Source: CAZJHD01 sp964545855 (GTDB lineage: Bacteria > Planctomycetota > UBA1135 > JACQFD01). From it: a stretch of 64,000 bases of DNA. Below the pieces are notes generated by a model. The model was not told where the DNA came from. It was given only the letters and a program-made list of their open reading frames with translations, and searched no databases. Position numbers and translations under genes: made by a program. Below are positions 42,444-50,943 of the stretch, one piece after another. The stretch lies in the NCBI GenBank assembly GCA_964545855.1, contig CAZJHD010000021.1, positions 10,615-74,614 of the forward strand, in the 5' to 3' direction. Position 1 is the stretch's first letter. Each line of letters starts with the position of its first letter.

Positions 42444-44033
42444 ATGAGCACCGCCGAAGACCTCTCGCGCGAGGATCGCATCGACCGCATCGTCGGGAAG
42501 TACGCCGACGACGTCGCCCAGGGCAGGGACCCGGGACGCGCGTCGCTCCTCTCCGAGAACGCGGACCTCCGCGAGGAGCTGGAGCGCTGCTTCCGCATGA
42601 TCGAGGCCGGCACCGCCGAGTCGCCGGCCGCGCCGTCCGCGCTCGCGAGCGGCGCGACGCTCGGCGAGTACCGCATCCTCCGGGAGATCGGCCGCGGCGG
42701 GATGTCCGTCGTCTATCTCGCGGAGCAGCCGAGCCTGCGCCGCAGCGTCGCGCTGAAGGTGCTCCGTGGCCACCTCACGCTCGAGCCGCGCCACGTCACG
42801 CGATTCCAGCGCGAGGCGCGCGCCGCGGCCCGCCTGCGCCACCCGTCGATCGTCGCGATCCACGCCGTGGGCGAGGTGGAGGGCCACCACTTCATCGCCA
42901 TGGATTGGCTGCCGGGGCCGACGCTCGCGCAGGTGATCGCGGAGCTGGCGAAGGCGGGCTCGCGGCCGACGGCCGCCGACCTCGCGCGGGCCACGGGCGA
43001 TCGGAGCCTCGCCGACTGCGGCAGCTACGCCGAGGCGGTGGCGCGACTCCTGTTGCCGGTGCTGGAGGCGGTGCAGGCGGCGCACGACGCGGGGCTCGTC
43101 CACCGCGACTTGAAGCCGTCGAACATCCTGCTCGACGCGCAGGGGCATCCGTCGGTCGCCGACTTCGGCCTCGCGAAGGGGGAGGGCGACCTCGGGCTGT
43201 CGCTCAGCGGCGAGCCGATCGGCACGCCCTACTACATGTCGCCGGAGCAGGCGCGCGCCGCGTCGCGCGGGGTCGACGGCCGCACGGACGTCTATTCGCT
43301 CGGGGTCACGATCTGGGAGCTGCTGGCGCTCCGGCGTCCCTTCGAGGGCGCGACCTACCACGAGCTGCTGACGCACATCCTCACGTCGCCGCCCCCGAGC
43401 CTGCGGTCCGTGGCGAAGGAGGTGGGCCGTCCCCTCGAGGCGGTCGTCCAGAAGGCGATCGCGAAGGAGGTCGAGGACCGCTACGCGTCGCCGAGCGACC
43501 TCGCCGCCGACCTCGCGGCCGCCGTCTCCGGCGGACCCGTGCGGGCGCGCATCCGCTGGTTCGCGAATGCGGGCGCCGCGCGCCGCATGGCGGCGGGCGG
43601 GAGAGGGATCGTCGGGTGGGAGTACAAGTCGCGCGCGCGGATCCTCGGGCTCCCCCTGGTGCACGTCGCGAGTGGCATCGACCCCGGCACCGGCCGCGTC
43701 TTCGTCGCGCGCGGGATCTTCGCCATGGGGAACGTGGCGATCGGCGTGTTCACCTTCGGCGGCCTCTCGATCGGACTCTTCTCCTTCGGCGGCATTGCGC
43801 TCTCGGTGCTGGCGTCCTTCGGCGGTCTCGCGGGAGGGAGCGTCGCCGTGGGAGGAGTCGCGGGAGGGGCCGTCGCCGTGGGCGGCGCCGCCGCCGGCCA
43901 CTACGTGCTCGCCGGACAGGGCGCCGGGACCCACGTCGTGAGCGCGCACCGCCGCGACGAGCAGGCGCTCGACTTCTTCGAGGCCTGGGCGCCGTCGCTG
44001 GTCGGCGCGATGCGGACAGCCGAGAACCGCTGA
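42444..44033 (+). CDS. Ser/Thr protein kinase with a Gly-rich beta-helix-like C-terminus
   Basis: 529 residues. Residues 10-60 are a helical N-terminus typical of planctomycetal kinases. Hanks-type kinase ~75-370: glycine loop GRGGMSVVY at 83-91, Lys105 in VALKVL, catalytic Asp222 in HRDLKPSN, Asp240 in DFGLAK, SPEQ as the APE equivalent. Residues ~400-510 are unusual: after ARILGLPLVHVASGID comes a series of glycine-hydrophobic units (FAMGNVAIGVFTFGG..IGLFSFGG), a pattern also known from small Firmicute membrane-related proteins. It could be a beta-helix or membrane-inserting segment. The last ~20 residues are soluble. The preceding ECF factor is the likely partner. Confidence 0.9.
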   Translation: MSTAEDLSREDRIDRIVGKYADDVAQGRDPGRASLLSENADLREELERCFRMIEAGTAESPAAPSALASGATLGEYRILREIGRGGMSVVYLAEQPSLRRSVALKVLRGHLTLEPRHVTRFQREARAAARLRHPSIVAIHAVGEVEGHHFIAMDWLPGPTLAQVIAELAKAGSRPTAADLARATGDRSLADCGSYAEAVARLLLPVLEAVQAAHDAGLVHRDLKPSNILLDAQGHPSVADFGLAKGEGDLGLSLSGEPIGTPYYMSPEQARAASRGVDGRTDVYSLGVTIWELLALRRPFEGATYHELLTHILTSPPPSLRSVAKEVGRPLEAVVQKAIAKEVEDRYASPSDLAADLAAAVSGGPVRARIRWFANAGAARRMAAGGRGIVGWEYKSRARILGLPLVHVASGIDPGTGRVFVARGIFAMGNVAIGVFTFGGLSIGLFSFGGIALSVLASFGGLAGGSVAVGGVAGGAVAVGGAAAGHYVLAGQGAGTHVVSAHRRDEQALDFFEAWAPSLVGAMRTAENR

Positions 44034-44305
44034 CTCGGAAGCGCTCTCGGCGCCGAGCACGGGTGGGGAGGTCGGACGCCGCAGCCGAGCGTCGGCTCGC
44101 GCCGGTGATGCCGTGCCGGCAGCCTCTCACCCGACATTCTCTCGTTCGTGTCGTCGGTCCTACTGGCGGTCGCTCCGGGAACTGCCGCGAGATCTGGAGG
44201 CGGCGTCCGATCCGTCGTCGCGGTCGAGGCCAAGGCGCTGGCAGGGCGCTGAAAAAAGGCATTCGAGCTGCGCGCGCCACACTCCGTTCCTCCAAGGGAG
44301 CAACC

Positions 44306-44899
44306 TCACGCGGAGTCGCTCCCACCGTCGCCACCGAGCCCCTTCGGCAGCGTCCCGCGCAGCCGGCGCAGGGCGTTCCGCGTGCGTCCCTTCACGGTGC
44401 CGAGCGGCGTCGCCGTGCGCTCGGCGATCTCCGTCTGCGAGAGCCCTTCGAAGTAGGCGAGCTCGATCACGCGCCGCTCCTCGGCGGGGAGCTCCGTGAG
44501 CGCGCGGCGGACGAGACCGCGCGCCTCTTCCGTGCCGGCGAACTCGCCCGGGAGATCGAGCGCGACGGCAAGCGGTCCGGGATCGGCGGCGAGGGCCGCC
44601 GCCGGCCGCGCGCGCCGGTGGCGGAGCCGGTCGATCGCCTGGGAGCGCGCGAGCGTGAGCAGGTAGCCCGCGAGCGTTCCGCGCGTCGCGTCGAAGGTGG
44701 CGGCCCGCTTCCACAGGCCGAGATGCACGTCCTGGACGACCTCCTCGGCCACGTGCGGATCGCCGACGATGCGCAGCGCGAGGCCGTGGACGAGGGCCGC
44801 GTAGCGATCCCAGACGGCGGCGAGCGCCGACGTGTCTCCGCTCGCGATGGCGCGGACGAGGGTCGCGTCGTTCTCGGGACTGCGGGCGGACGGGCTCAA
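44306..44899 (-). CDS. ECF sigma factor (SigK/RpoE-like)
   Basis: 197 residues from a TTG at 44899; no in-frame ATG or GTG lies at a sensible distance. Region 2: IVGDPHVAEEVVQDVHLGLWKRAATFD; region 4: ELPAEERRVIELAYFEGLSQTEIAERTATPLGTVKGRTRNALRRLR. It is a compact two-domain ECF factor. It is last in a minus-strand series of two Ser/Thr kinases and a membrane protein, 69 bases after the latter. No anti-sigma gene is adjacent; the membrane protein at 44969 is not of the zinc anti-sigma type. Confidence 0.85.
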   Translation of the reverse strand: MSPSARSPENDATLVRAIASGDTSALAAVWDRYAALVHGLALRIVGDPHVAEEVVQDVHLGLWKRAATFDATRGTLAGYLLTLARSQAIDRLRHRRARPAAALAADPGPLAVALDLPGEFAGTEEARGLVRRALTELPAEERRVIELAYFEGLSQTEIAERTATPLGTVKGRTRNALRRLRGTLPKGLGGDGGSDSA

Positions 44900-44968
44900 G
44901 CGTGGCTCGGGAGCGCACCGGGGCGATGCGAACGCCCCGTGGCTGGCCGAGAGACTACTCCGCGCGAC

Positions 44969-45628
44969 CTACCGGCCCGTCGACTCGCCGGCCTCCGCGG
45001 GGCCTGCCTTGGGCTTCCACTCCCGGGCGGCTCCTTCGATCACCATCGCATCCTTCGCGTGGCCGTGGCCCGTGGCCGTCTGCGCGAGCGCCGCGCGCAG
45101 GGTCTCCACCCAGCCCGCCACGTCGTCGGTCCGGTCCTCGGAGCAGGAGATCTCGATCGTGAACCGGTCGGCTCCGATGACGAGCGTCTCTCCGTGGACG
45201 CGATGGCCCTGGCGTTCCAGAGACTCGATCGCGAGCCGCAGCAGTGCCGATCGCTCGGGCTCGAGGATCTTCGCCGAGGTGGTCCAGTGGAACACGATGG
45301 GAACGCGCACGAGAGGACCCGTGGCGATCTCCGGCGCGGGGACGACGCTTCGCGAGGGCGCCGGCGCGCGGTTCGTGGACGCCCGAGGCGCCGAAGGCGC
45401 GGGCGTCATCGGCTCGATCGCGACGGGTGCCATCATGAAGAAGGAGAGGAACAGGGCCATCGCCGTGCTGACGACGAGCGCGAAGATCGCGCGGCCGTAC
45501 CCGAAGAGCGCTCCTCGGCTCGACGCGATGCGCAGGATCGCGACGATCGCGAGAACGAAGGAGAGCGCGAAGCACAGGGCGGTGCCGAGGAGGAAGAGCC
45601 GGCCCAGGCCGAGGACGGAGAAGCTCAC
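44969..45628 (-). CDS. Membrane protein with extracytoplasmic C-terminal domain, unknown function
   Basis: 219 residues. Two transmembrane helices near residues 8-33 and 43-68 (FLLGTALCFALSFVLAIVAILRI and RAIFALVVSTAMALFLSFFMM). A Pro/Ala-rich linker at 70-105 leads to a soluble domain ~110-219 with VPIVFHWTTSAKILEPERSALL and ETLVIGADRFTIEISCSE. I do not recognise a family. It lies 20 bases after a Ser/Thr kinase gene and upstream of an ECF factor, so it could be a sensor or regulator for them (inference). Confidence 0.7.
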   Translation of the reverse strand: MSFSVLGLGRLFLLGTALCFALSFVLAIVAILRIASSRGALFGYGRAIFALVVSTAMALFLSFFMMAPVAIEPMTPAPSAPRASTNRAPAPSRSVVPAPEIATGPLVRVPIVFHWTTSAKILEPERSALLRLAIESLERQGHRVHGETLVIGADRFTIEISCSEDRTDDVAGWVETLRAALAQTATGHGHAKDAMVIEGAAREWKPKAGPAEAGESTGR

Positions 45629-45648
45629 GGTTCGTCAGGGGGTGAGGG

Positions 45649-47628
45649 TCAGGGGCCGCTCAGGCCGAGGGCGAGGACGAGCGCGACGACGGTGAGGCCG
45701 AGGCCCAGCAGGGCGAGGAGCAAGGACGCCGTCGCGAGCCTCGAGGCTCGGGGACGGGGCGGGACGTGGATCTCGGGCGGGTAGGGGAGCGTCGAGGCCG
45801 GCACCGGCGCGTCTCCGCGCGAATCCGTGGAGGGTCGGCTGTCGAAGGAGGTGGAGGGCCTCTCCGCGAAGGGCCGCGCGTCGAAGGAGGTGGAGGGCGT
45901 CTGCGCCCAGGCTGTCGCCGCGGGCGCCGGGGTCGGGCGTTCCCCGTGCGCGGACGACCTCGCCGAGGCGGGCGCACCGCGCGGGATCGCGCTCTCGCCG
46001 ACGAAGGAATCGGGATCGGGCGTCCCCCTGGCCGTCGCTCGCTCCGGTCCCGGATGGAAGAGCGGCCCGCGATCGGTGCGGTAGAGGAGGCGCAGGCCGA
46101 AGACGGTGACCGCGCCGAGCACGAGCGCCGGCGTGAACTCCCTCTCGGCCATGCACACGAGGAAGAGGACGAAGAGCCCGGCCCAGACCGGGATCTCGTG
46201 CTTCGGCTTCAGGATCCCCGACAGCATGTGCACGGAGAACCAGAGGGCGCCGATCATGGCCCAGGAGATCCATGCGACGCCGTCGGCGAAGCCGACGATG
46301 CCGAGGACGCAGGCGAAGACCCAGAGCAGGACCTGGAATCGGCGGCTCGGCTCGCGGTGCAGGTAGTCGCCGAAGCCGAGGAGCAGCGCGAGTGCCGGAA
46401 CGAGGGTGAGCAGGTGGCCCTCGGAGAAGCCGACGATGCCGACCACCATCAGCCCGACCCAGATGAGCGGAATGGGGAGCGACCGCCGGAAGAGCGGGGG
46501 AGCCTCGGACGCGCCGAGGGCCGAGGCGCGCTCGGAGGGGGCAGGAGTCGACCCGGATCCCGCGGCGCTGGGGATCGGCTCGGCGAAGGACTCGCGCGCC
46601 GCACGTCGGGGCGGCGGGGAGTAGGCGACCGGGGGCGTGGGGATCGAGCTCGCCCTGGGATTCGCGGGGCCCGGTCCGCTCCCCTGGGAGCGCATCTGCA
46701 CCACGACCGGAGGCTCGCTCGTCGAGATGCGCTCGATCTCCGTCTTGATCTCCGTCGCGCTCTGGTAGCGGCGCTCCGGCTTCTTGTCGAGGACGCGCAG
46801 GACGACCTCGTCGAGACGCACGTCGACCTGGACGTTGCGCTTCGAGGGCGGATCGAATCGTCCGATGGGGAGCTCCCCCGTCAGCATCTCGTAGATCACG
46901 ACGCCGAGGGAGTAGAGGTCGGAGCGATGGTCGACCGCCTTCGAGCCTTCGCGCTGCTCCGGCGCCATGTACTCGAAGGTGCCGAGCACCTGCGTCGTGC
47001 GCGTGACGTGGGTCGTCTGCTCTCCCTCGACGAGACGCGAGAGGCCGAAGTCGAGGAGCCGCACGCGGCCGTCCCGGTCGAGCAGGATGTTCTCCGGCTT
47101 GATGTCGCGATGGACGATGCCCCGGAGATGCGCGTACTCGAGCGCGCTGCAGATCTGGGGCACGATCCGGAGCGCCTCGAGCGTGTTCACGCCTCCGTTC
47201 GCGAAGACCTTCCGGAGCGAGACGCCGTCCACGTACTCCATCACGAAGTACGCGCCCACGTCGGACACGCCCCCGTCGAGGATGTGGACGATGTTCGGGT
47301 GGTTCAGCTTCGCGAGGATCGCGATCTCGCGGCGGAAGCGCTCCTCGATCTGGTCCTCGGAGCGGAGCCCCTCGGGAAGGAGCTTCACGGCGACCTCGCG
47401 CAGGAGGGACACCTGCTCGGCTCGGTACACCACGCCCATGCCACCGGCGCCGATGCGCTCCAGGAGACGGCATCCGCCGAGCACGCGCCCGACGAGCGGA
47501 TCGACGGGCGGGGCCTGGGTGGCGGTCTTCGCCTCGCTCGCGACGAAGGTCGAGCGGCACTGAACGCACGTCGCGCTCGCGCCCGTCGATTCGACGGCCG
47601 ATCCGCACTTGGGGCACTGGAGCTTCAT
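45649..47628 (-). CDS. Ser/Thr protein kinase with N-terminal zinc ribbon and C-terminal membrane helices
   Basis: 659 residues. A zinc ribbon has Cys5, Cys8, Cys21 and Cys24. Kinase ~50-310: glycine loop IGAGGMGVVYRAEQ, Lys82 in VAVKLL, Asp175 in HRDIKPEN, Asp193 in LLDFGLSRL, APEQ in YMAPEQRE. Residues 320-400 are a Pro/Ser linker; about 5 transmembrane helices follow at ~405-510. Residues ~570-620 repeat TPSTSFDARPFAE/RPSTSFDSRPS. A final helix is at ~635-657. The first 200 residues align without gaps with the kinase at 47642, so this is a tandem duplication. 13 bases separate the two. Confidence 0.9.
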   Translation of the reverse strand: MKLQCPKCGSAVESTGASATCVQCRSTFVASEAKTATQAPPVDPLVGRVLGGCRLLERIGAGGMGVVYRAEQVSLLREVAVKLLPEGLRSEDQIEERFRREIAILAKLNHPNIVHILDGGVSDVGAYFVMEYVDGVSLRKVFANGGVNTLEALRIVPQICSALEYAHLRGIVHRDIKPENILLDRDGRVRLLDFGLSRLVEGEQTTHVTRTTQVLGTFEYMAPEQREGSKAVDHRSDLYSLGVVIYEMLTGELPIGRFDPPSKRNVQVDVRLDEVVLRVLDKKPERRYQSATEIKTEIERISTSEPPVVVQMRSQGSGPGPANPRASSIPTPPVAYSPPPRRAARESFAEPIPSAAGSGSTPAPSERASALGASEAPPLFRRSLPIPLIWVGLMVVGIVGFSEGHLLTLVPALALLLGFGDYLHREPSRRFQVLLWVFACVLGIVGFADGVAWISWAMIGALWFSVHMLSGILKPKHEIPVWAGLFVLFLVCMAEREFTPALVLGAVTVFGLRLLYRTDRGPLFHPGPERATARGTPDPDSFVGESAIPRGAPASARSSAHGERPTPAPAATAWAQTPSTSFDARPFAERPSTSFDSRPSTDSRGDAPVPASTLPYPPEIHVPPRPRASRLATASLLLALLGLGLTVVALVLALGLSGP

Positions 47629-47641
47629 CGGTGCCGCCTCG

Positions 47642-49081
47642 TCACGAGAGCTTGATGAGGAATCCGAACATCATGAAGGCGACGATCGTGCTCAGGATGC
47701 CGAGAGTCGTCGCCGAGATCGCGCGGCCCATGCCGGTGAACCGCTCCGGGGCGCGTCGGATCACCACCATGGCCGTGATTCCCAGCACGCTCCCGAGGAA
47801 AGCGACCACGAGCGCGAAGAAGGAGGTCACGCCGAAGATCGCCATCCCTTCGTAGCCGAGCGACATTCCCCCCGCTCTGCTCCTCCCGTAGGCGTAGGCG
47901 GGGAAGACCGTCGAGGCGAGGAACGCCGTCGCCGCGAAGGCGAGCGCGGAGCAGAGGAGAGCGCCGTTCGCGACGCCGGGCACGCGTGTCCTCGGCTCGC
48001 GCATCATCGCGAGGTGGCTCGATCGGCGCTCGGCGACGGGCTGTGGATCGAGGGGCCGCTCGGCGAGGGGCCGCGCGACGACGGGAGGCTCCCCTTGGGT
48101 CGGGATCGCGACGCGGTGCGGTCGAGCGTTCGCCCCCGTCGCGGTGGACGACGGCTCCGGGCTCGGGGGCGTCGCGCCGATGCGCTCGATCTCCGTCTTG
48201 ATCTCGCTCGCGCGCTGATAGCGCCGCGCGGGGTCCTTCTGGAGGACGCGGAGCACCACCTCGTCGAGGCGGATGTCCACCTGGATGTTGCGATGCGAGG
48301 GCGGATCGAAGCGGCCGATCGGCAGCTCCCCCGTGAGCATCTCGTAGATCAGCACGCCGAGCGAGTAGAGGTCGGCGCGGTGGTCGACCGTGCGCGACGC
48401 CTCGCGCTGCTCCGGCGCCATGTACTCGAAGGTGCCGAGGATCTGCGTCGGGCGCGTGACCATCAGCGGGTCGGGAGTCTCGACGAGGCGCGACAGGCCG
48501 AAGTCGAGGAGCCTCACGCGGCCATCGCGGTCGAGGATCACGTTCTCGGGCTTGAGGTCGCGATGCACGACGCCGCGCGCATGCGCGTACTCGAGCGCGT
48601 CGCAGAGCTGCGGGATGATGCGGAGCGCTTCGAGGGGCGAGACGCCGCCGTTCGCGAGGATCCGGCGCAGCGAGACGCCGTCGACGTACTCCATCACGAA
48701 CCACGCGCCGCTCTCGGAGACGTCGCCGTCGAGGATCGAGACGATGTTCGGGTGGCCGAGCCGCGCGAGGACTGAGATCTCGCGCCGGAACCGATCCGCC
48801 AGCTGCGGCTGCTCGAGGTGGTTCTCGGCGAGCAGCTTCACGGCGACGACGCGCCCGAGGGAGAGCTGCTCGGCGCGGTAGACCACGCCCATGCCGCCGG
48901 CGCCGATGCGCTCCGTCAGGCGGCAGCCGCCGATGACGGTGCCGAGCCGAGGATCGCGCGGCGCGTCCTCGAGCCGTGTGGGAGCGCCCTCGACCCGGAA
49001 GACGTTCCCGCACGTCTCGCAGCCGCAATCGCTCCCGCGCGCCTCGACGGGCGCGGAGCACTTGGGGCATTCGACGAGCAT
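47642..49081 (-). CDS. Ser/Thr protein kinase with N-terminal zinc ribbon
   Basis: 479 residues from the ATG at 49081, chosen because it aligns exactly with the start of the paralogue at 47628; a frame extension to 49234 would add a Pro-rich leader before the zinc ribbon. Cys5, Cys8, Cys21 and Cys24 form the ribbon. Kinase ~50-310: IGAGGMGVVYRAEQ, Lys82, Asp175 in HRDLKPEN, Asp193 in LLDFGLSRL, YMAPEQRE. After a Pro/Ser linker there are about three transmembrane helices near the C-terminus (LLCSALAFAATAFLASTVF, FGVTSFFALVVAFLGSVLGI and TLGILSTIVAFMMFGFLI). First gene of the four-gene kinase-sigma operon. Confidence 0.9.
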   Translation of the reverse strand: MLVECPKCSAPVEARGSDCGCETCGNVFRVEGAPTRLEDAPRDPRLGTVIGGCRLTERIGAGGMGVVYRAEQLSLGRVVAVKLLAENHLEQPQLADRFRREISVLARLGHPNIVSILDGDVSESGAWFVMEYVDGVSLRRILANGGVSPLEALRIIPQLCDALEYAHARGVVHRDLKPENVILDRDGRVRLLDFGLSRLVETPDPLMVTRPTQILGTFEYMAPEQREASRTVDHRADLYSLGVLIYEMLTGELPIGRFDPPSHRNIQVDIRLDEVVLRVLQKDPARRYQRASEIKTEIERIGATPPSPEPSSTATGANARPHRVAIPTQGEPPVVARPLAERPLDPQPVAERRSSHLAMMREPRTRVPGVANGALLCSALAFAATAFLASTVFPAYAYGRSRAGGMSLGYEGMAIFGVTSFFALVVAFLGSVLGITAMVVIRRAPERFTGMGRAISATTLGILSTIVAFMMFGFLIKLS

Positions 49082-49499
49082 CGGGGCAGTTTCCACGAGA
49101 GGGGGTGACGAGAGCCAACGCCTTTCGGCGGGGGAGGGCGTCGCGGCCTCCGGCTCCGTGCGCGCACGCCCGCGAATCCCTTCCTCGCGAACGGGCGGAT
49201 CGAGGACGGGCGTGGGCGTGGCGGGGTCTTCCATGGGGAGCGGGGTCGCCCCGGGCGGGAGTCACATGGCGTGCCAGGGGCTCCGGATCTCTCGGAACGG
49301 AGCACCGCCTCGGCCTCGGGGCGTGGGCTCGTCGCCGCAAGTGGGGAGAGAGGCTCGCGTGGGAGCCGCGAGCGGCGACCTCAGCATCGCGCGTCGCGCG
49401 CCGGCGCCGTCGAAGCCCTCGCGCCCGAAGGAACGTCCCGTTCGCTCCGATCGAACGCATCGTTCGCCGCGCGTTCGTGCGCGCGCGGCCGAGGCGCGA
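49082..49499. other. Spacer between kinase operon and FHA-sigma54 regulator
   Basis: 418 bases, GC-rich. The kinase frame remains open to 49234 but that part is low-complexity. No other gene is seen. GTGCCA near 49270 is a half-site resemblance to a sigma54 -24 box on the minus strand, without a -12 box. It presumably contains the promoter of the kinase operon. Confidence 0.4.
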
Positions 49500-50837
49500 T
49501 CAGCGATCGAGGCCGTAGCGGCGCAGCTTGCGCCGCAGCGTCGGCTCCGAGATGCCGAGGCGTCTCGCCGCCGCACCGCGCTTCCCGCCCGTCGCCTCCA
49601 GAGCTCGGATCACCGCCTCTTTCTCGGCGTCGTCGAGCGAGACGGGAGGCTCGGGGGGTGCTGCGGCCGCGGGCGCGGCCTCCGGCGGGTGCGCCGTCGA
49701 CACCGTGGCGTCGGCGGCAGCGACTGCGGCGAGCGGAGGCGCGAGGGGCGGGAGGTCTCCCAGCTCGACGACCGGTCCCTTCGCGACGAGCGCCGCGCGG
49801 TCGAGCACGTGGCGGAGCTCGCGGAGGTTTCCGGGCCACGGGCGCGAGCGCAGCGCCGCCACGAGGTCCGGCGAGGCGCTCTTCGCCCCGAGGCCGAGCC
49901 ACGCGTCGACGAACAGGGGGAGGTCGTCGAGGCGTTCGCGCAGCGGAGGGAGCCGGATCTCCACTGCATTCAGCCGGAAGAGGAGGTCGCTGCGGAAGGC
50001 GCCGGTCTGCACGGCGCGCTCCAGGTCGCGGTTCGTCGCGGCGATCAGCCGGAAGTCGCTCCGCCGCGGGACGGGGCTCCCGACGGGATGGAACTCGCCC
50101 GTCTCCAGCACGCGGAGCAGCTTCACCTGTGCGTCGATCGCGAGCTCGCCCACCTCGTCGAGGAAGAGCGTCCCGCCATGGGAGCGCGCGAGGAACCCGT
50201 CGCGTCGCGCGTCGGCGCCCGTGAAGGCGCCCTTCTCCGCGCCGAAGAGCTCGCTCTCGAAGAGGCCCGGGGAGATCGCCGCGGCGTGGAGCACGACGAA
50301 GGGGCCCGCGTTGCGCCGGCTGCGCGCATGGATCGAGTGCGCGAAGACCTCCTTGCCGGTGCCGGTCTCGCCCCGCAGGAGGACCGGGAGATCGGACGCC
50401 GCGGCGCGGTCGGCGAGTCCGCGCGCCGCGACGAAGGCGGCGGAGCGGCCGAGCGGGGAGGGCACGGCCGGAGTGCCCTTCGCCGAGCGCGAGGGCGGCG
50501 AGATCCCGCCCACCACGAGCGTCTCGCCGGGGATGGCGCCGCGCACGCGGAGGCGGATCCCGCCGATCGCGACCTCGTCGCCGTCGAGGAGCTGCGCCTC
50601 GCGGATGCGCTTGCCGTTCACCCACGTGCCGTTCGTCGACTCGAGGTCGACGACCCGGATCGCGCGCCCGGAGGGCTCGAACCGCGCGTGCTGGCGCGAC
50701 GCGGCGCCGTCCAGCAGCAGGAGGTCGCAGCCCTCGCCGCGGCCGACGATCACGGCGCCCTCGACGGGGATCTCCCGCAGCGACGCGTCGCCCTGGACGA
50801 CGAGCAGGCGCGAGATGGATGCGGGAGGCGACGGCAC
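49500..50837 (-). CDS. FHA-domain sigma54-dependent transcriptional activator
   Basis: 445 residues. FHA domain ~20-100 with GRGEGCDLLL, SRQHARF and STNGTWVNG: reads phosphothreonine. AAA+ domain ~130-330: Walker A GETGTGKE at 156-163, the sigma54-contacting GAFTGA at 203-208, Walker B GGTLFLDEVG at 221-230, then NPRELRHVLDRA-type end (NLRELRHVLD). An Ala/Pro linker and a Fis-type helix-turn-helix at ~405-445 (ALEATGGKRGAAARRLGISEPTLRRKLRRYGL). An intact GAFTGA means it should activate sigma54 promoters. The nearby kinase genes are natural phosphorylation sources for the FHA ligand, as in myxobacterial systems; this is inference. Confidence 0.93.
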   Translation of the reverse strand: MPSPPASISRLLVVQGDASLREIPVEGAVIVGRGEGCDLLLLDGAASRQHARFEPSGRAIRVVDLESTNGTWVNGKRIREAQLLDGDEVAIGGIRLRVRGAIPGETLVVGGISPPSRSAKGTPAVPSPLGRSAAFVAARGLADRAAASDLPVLLRGETGTGKEVFAHSIHARSRRNAGPFVVLHAAAISPGLFESELFGAEKGAFTGADARRDGFLARSHGGTLFLDEVGELAIDAQVKLLRVLETGEFHPVGSPVPRRSDFRLIAATNRDLERAVQTGAFRSDLLFRLNAVEIRLPPLRERLDDLPLFVDAWLGLGAKSASPDLVAALRSRPWPGNLRELRHVLDRAALVAKGPVVELGDLPPLAPPLAAVAAADATVSTAHPPEAAPAAAAPPEPPVSLDDAEKEAVIRALEATGGKRGAAARRLGISEPTLRRKLRRYGLDR

Positions 50838-50943
50838 GGCGCCAGCATAGCCGTCGGTGGAGGAGCGCTTTGCGGAGCCAGCGCGCGGAATCGGCGCGCG
50901 GCTCGCGGTGCGTGTCGCCGGGAGGACTCCCGCCGCTCGCCTC

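Noticed and set aside
44240..44310. T6 run and small hairpin near the end of the ECF gene as a terminator
   Set aside because: The short stem (44289-44308 region) is imperfect and is not adjacent to the T-run; no G+C-rich stem directly precedes the Ts on the minus strand.
49082..49234. N-terminal extension of the zinc-ribbon kinase to 49234
   Set aside because: The paralogue starts exactly where the ATG at 49081 is; the extra 51 residues are low-complexity and Pro-rich.
49260..49290. GTGCCA as half of a sigma54 promoter upstream of the kinase operon
   Set aside because: No matching TGC at the required distance, so only a half-site by chance.
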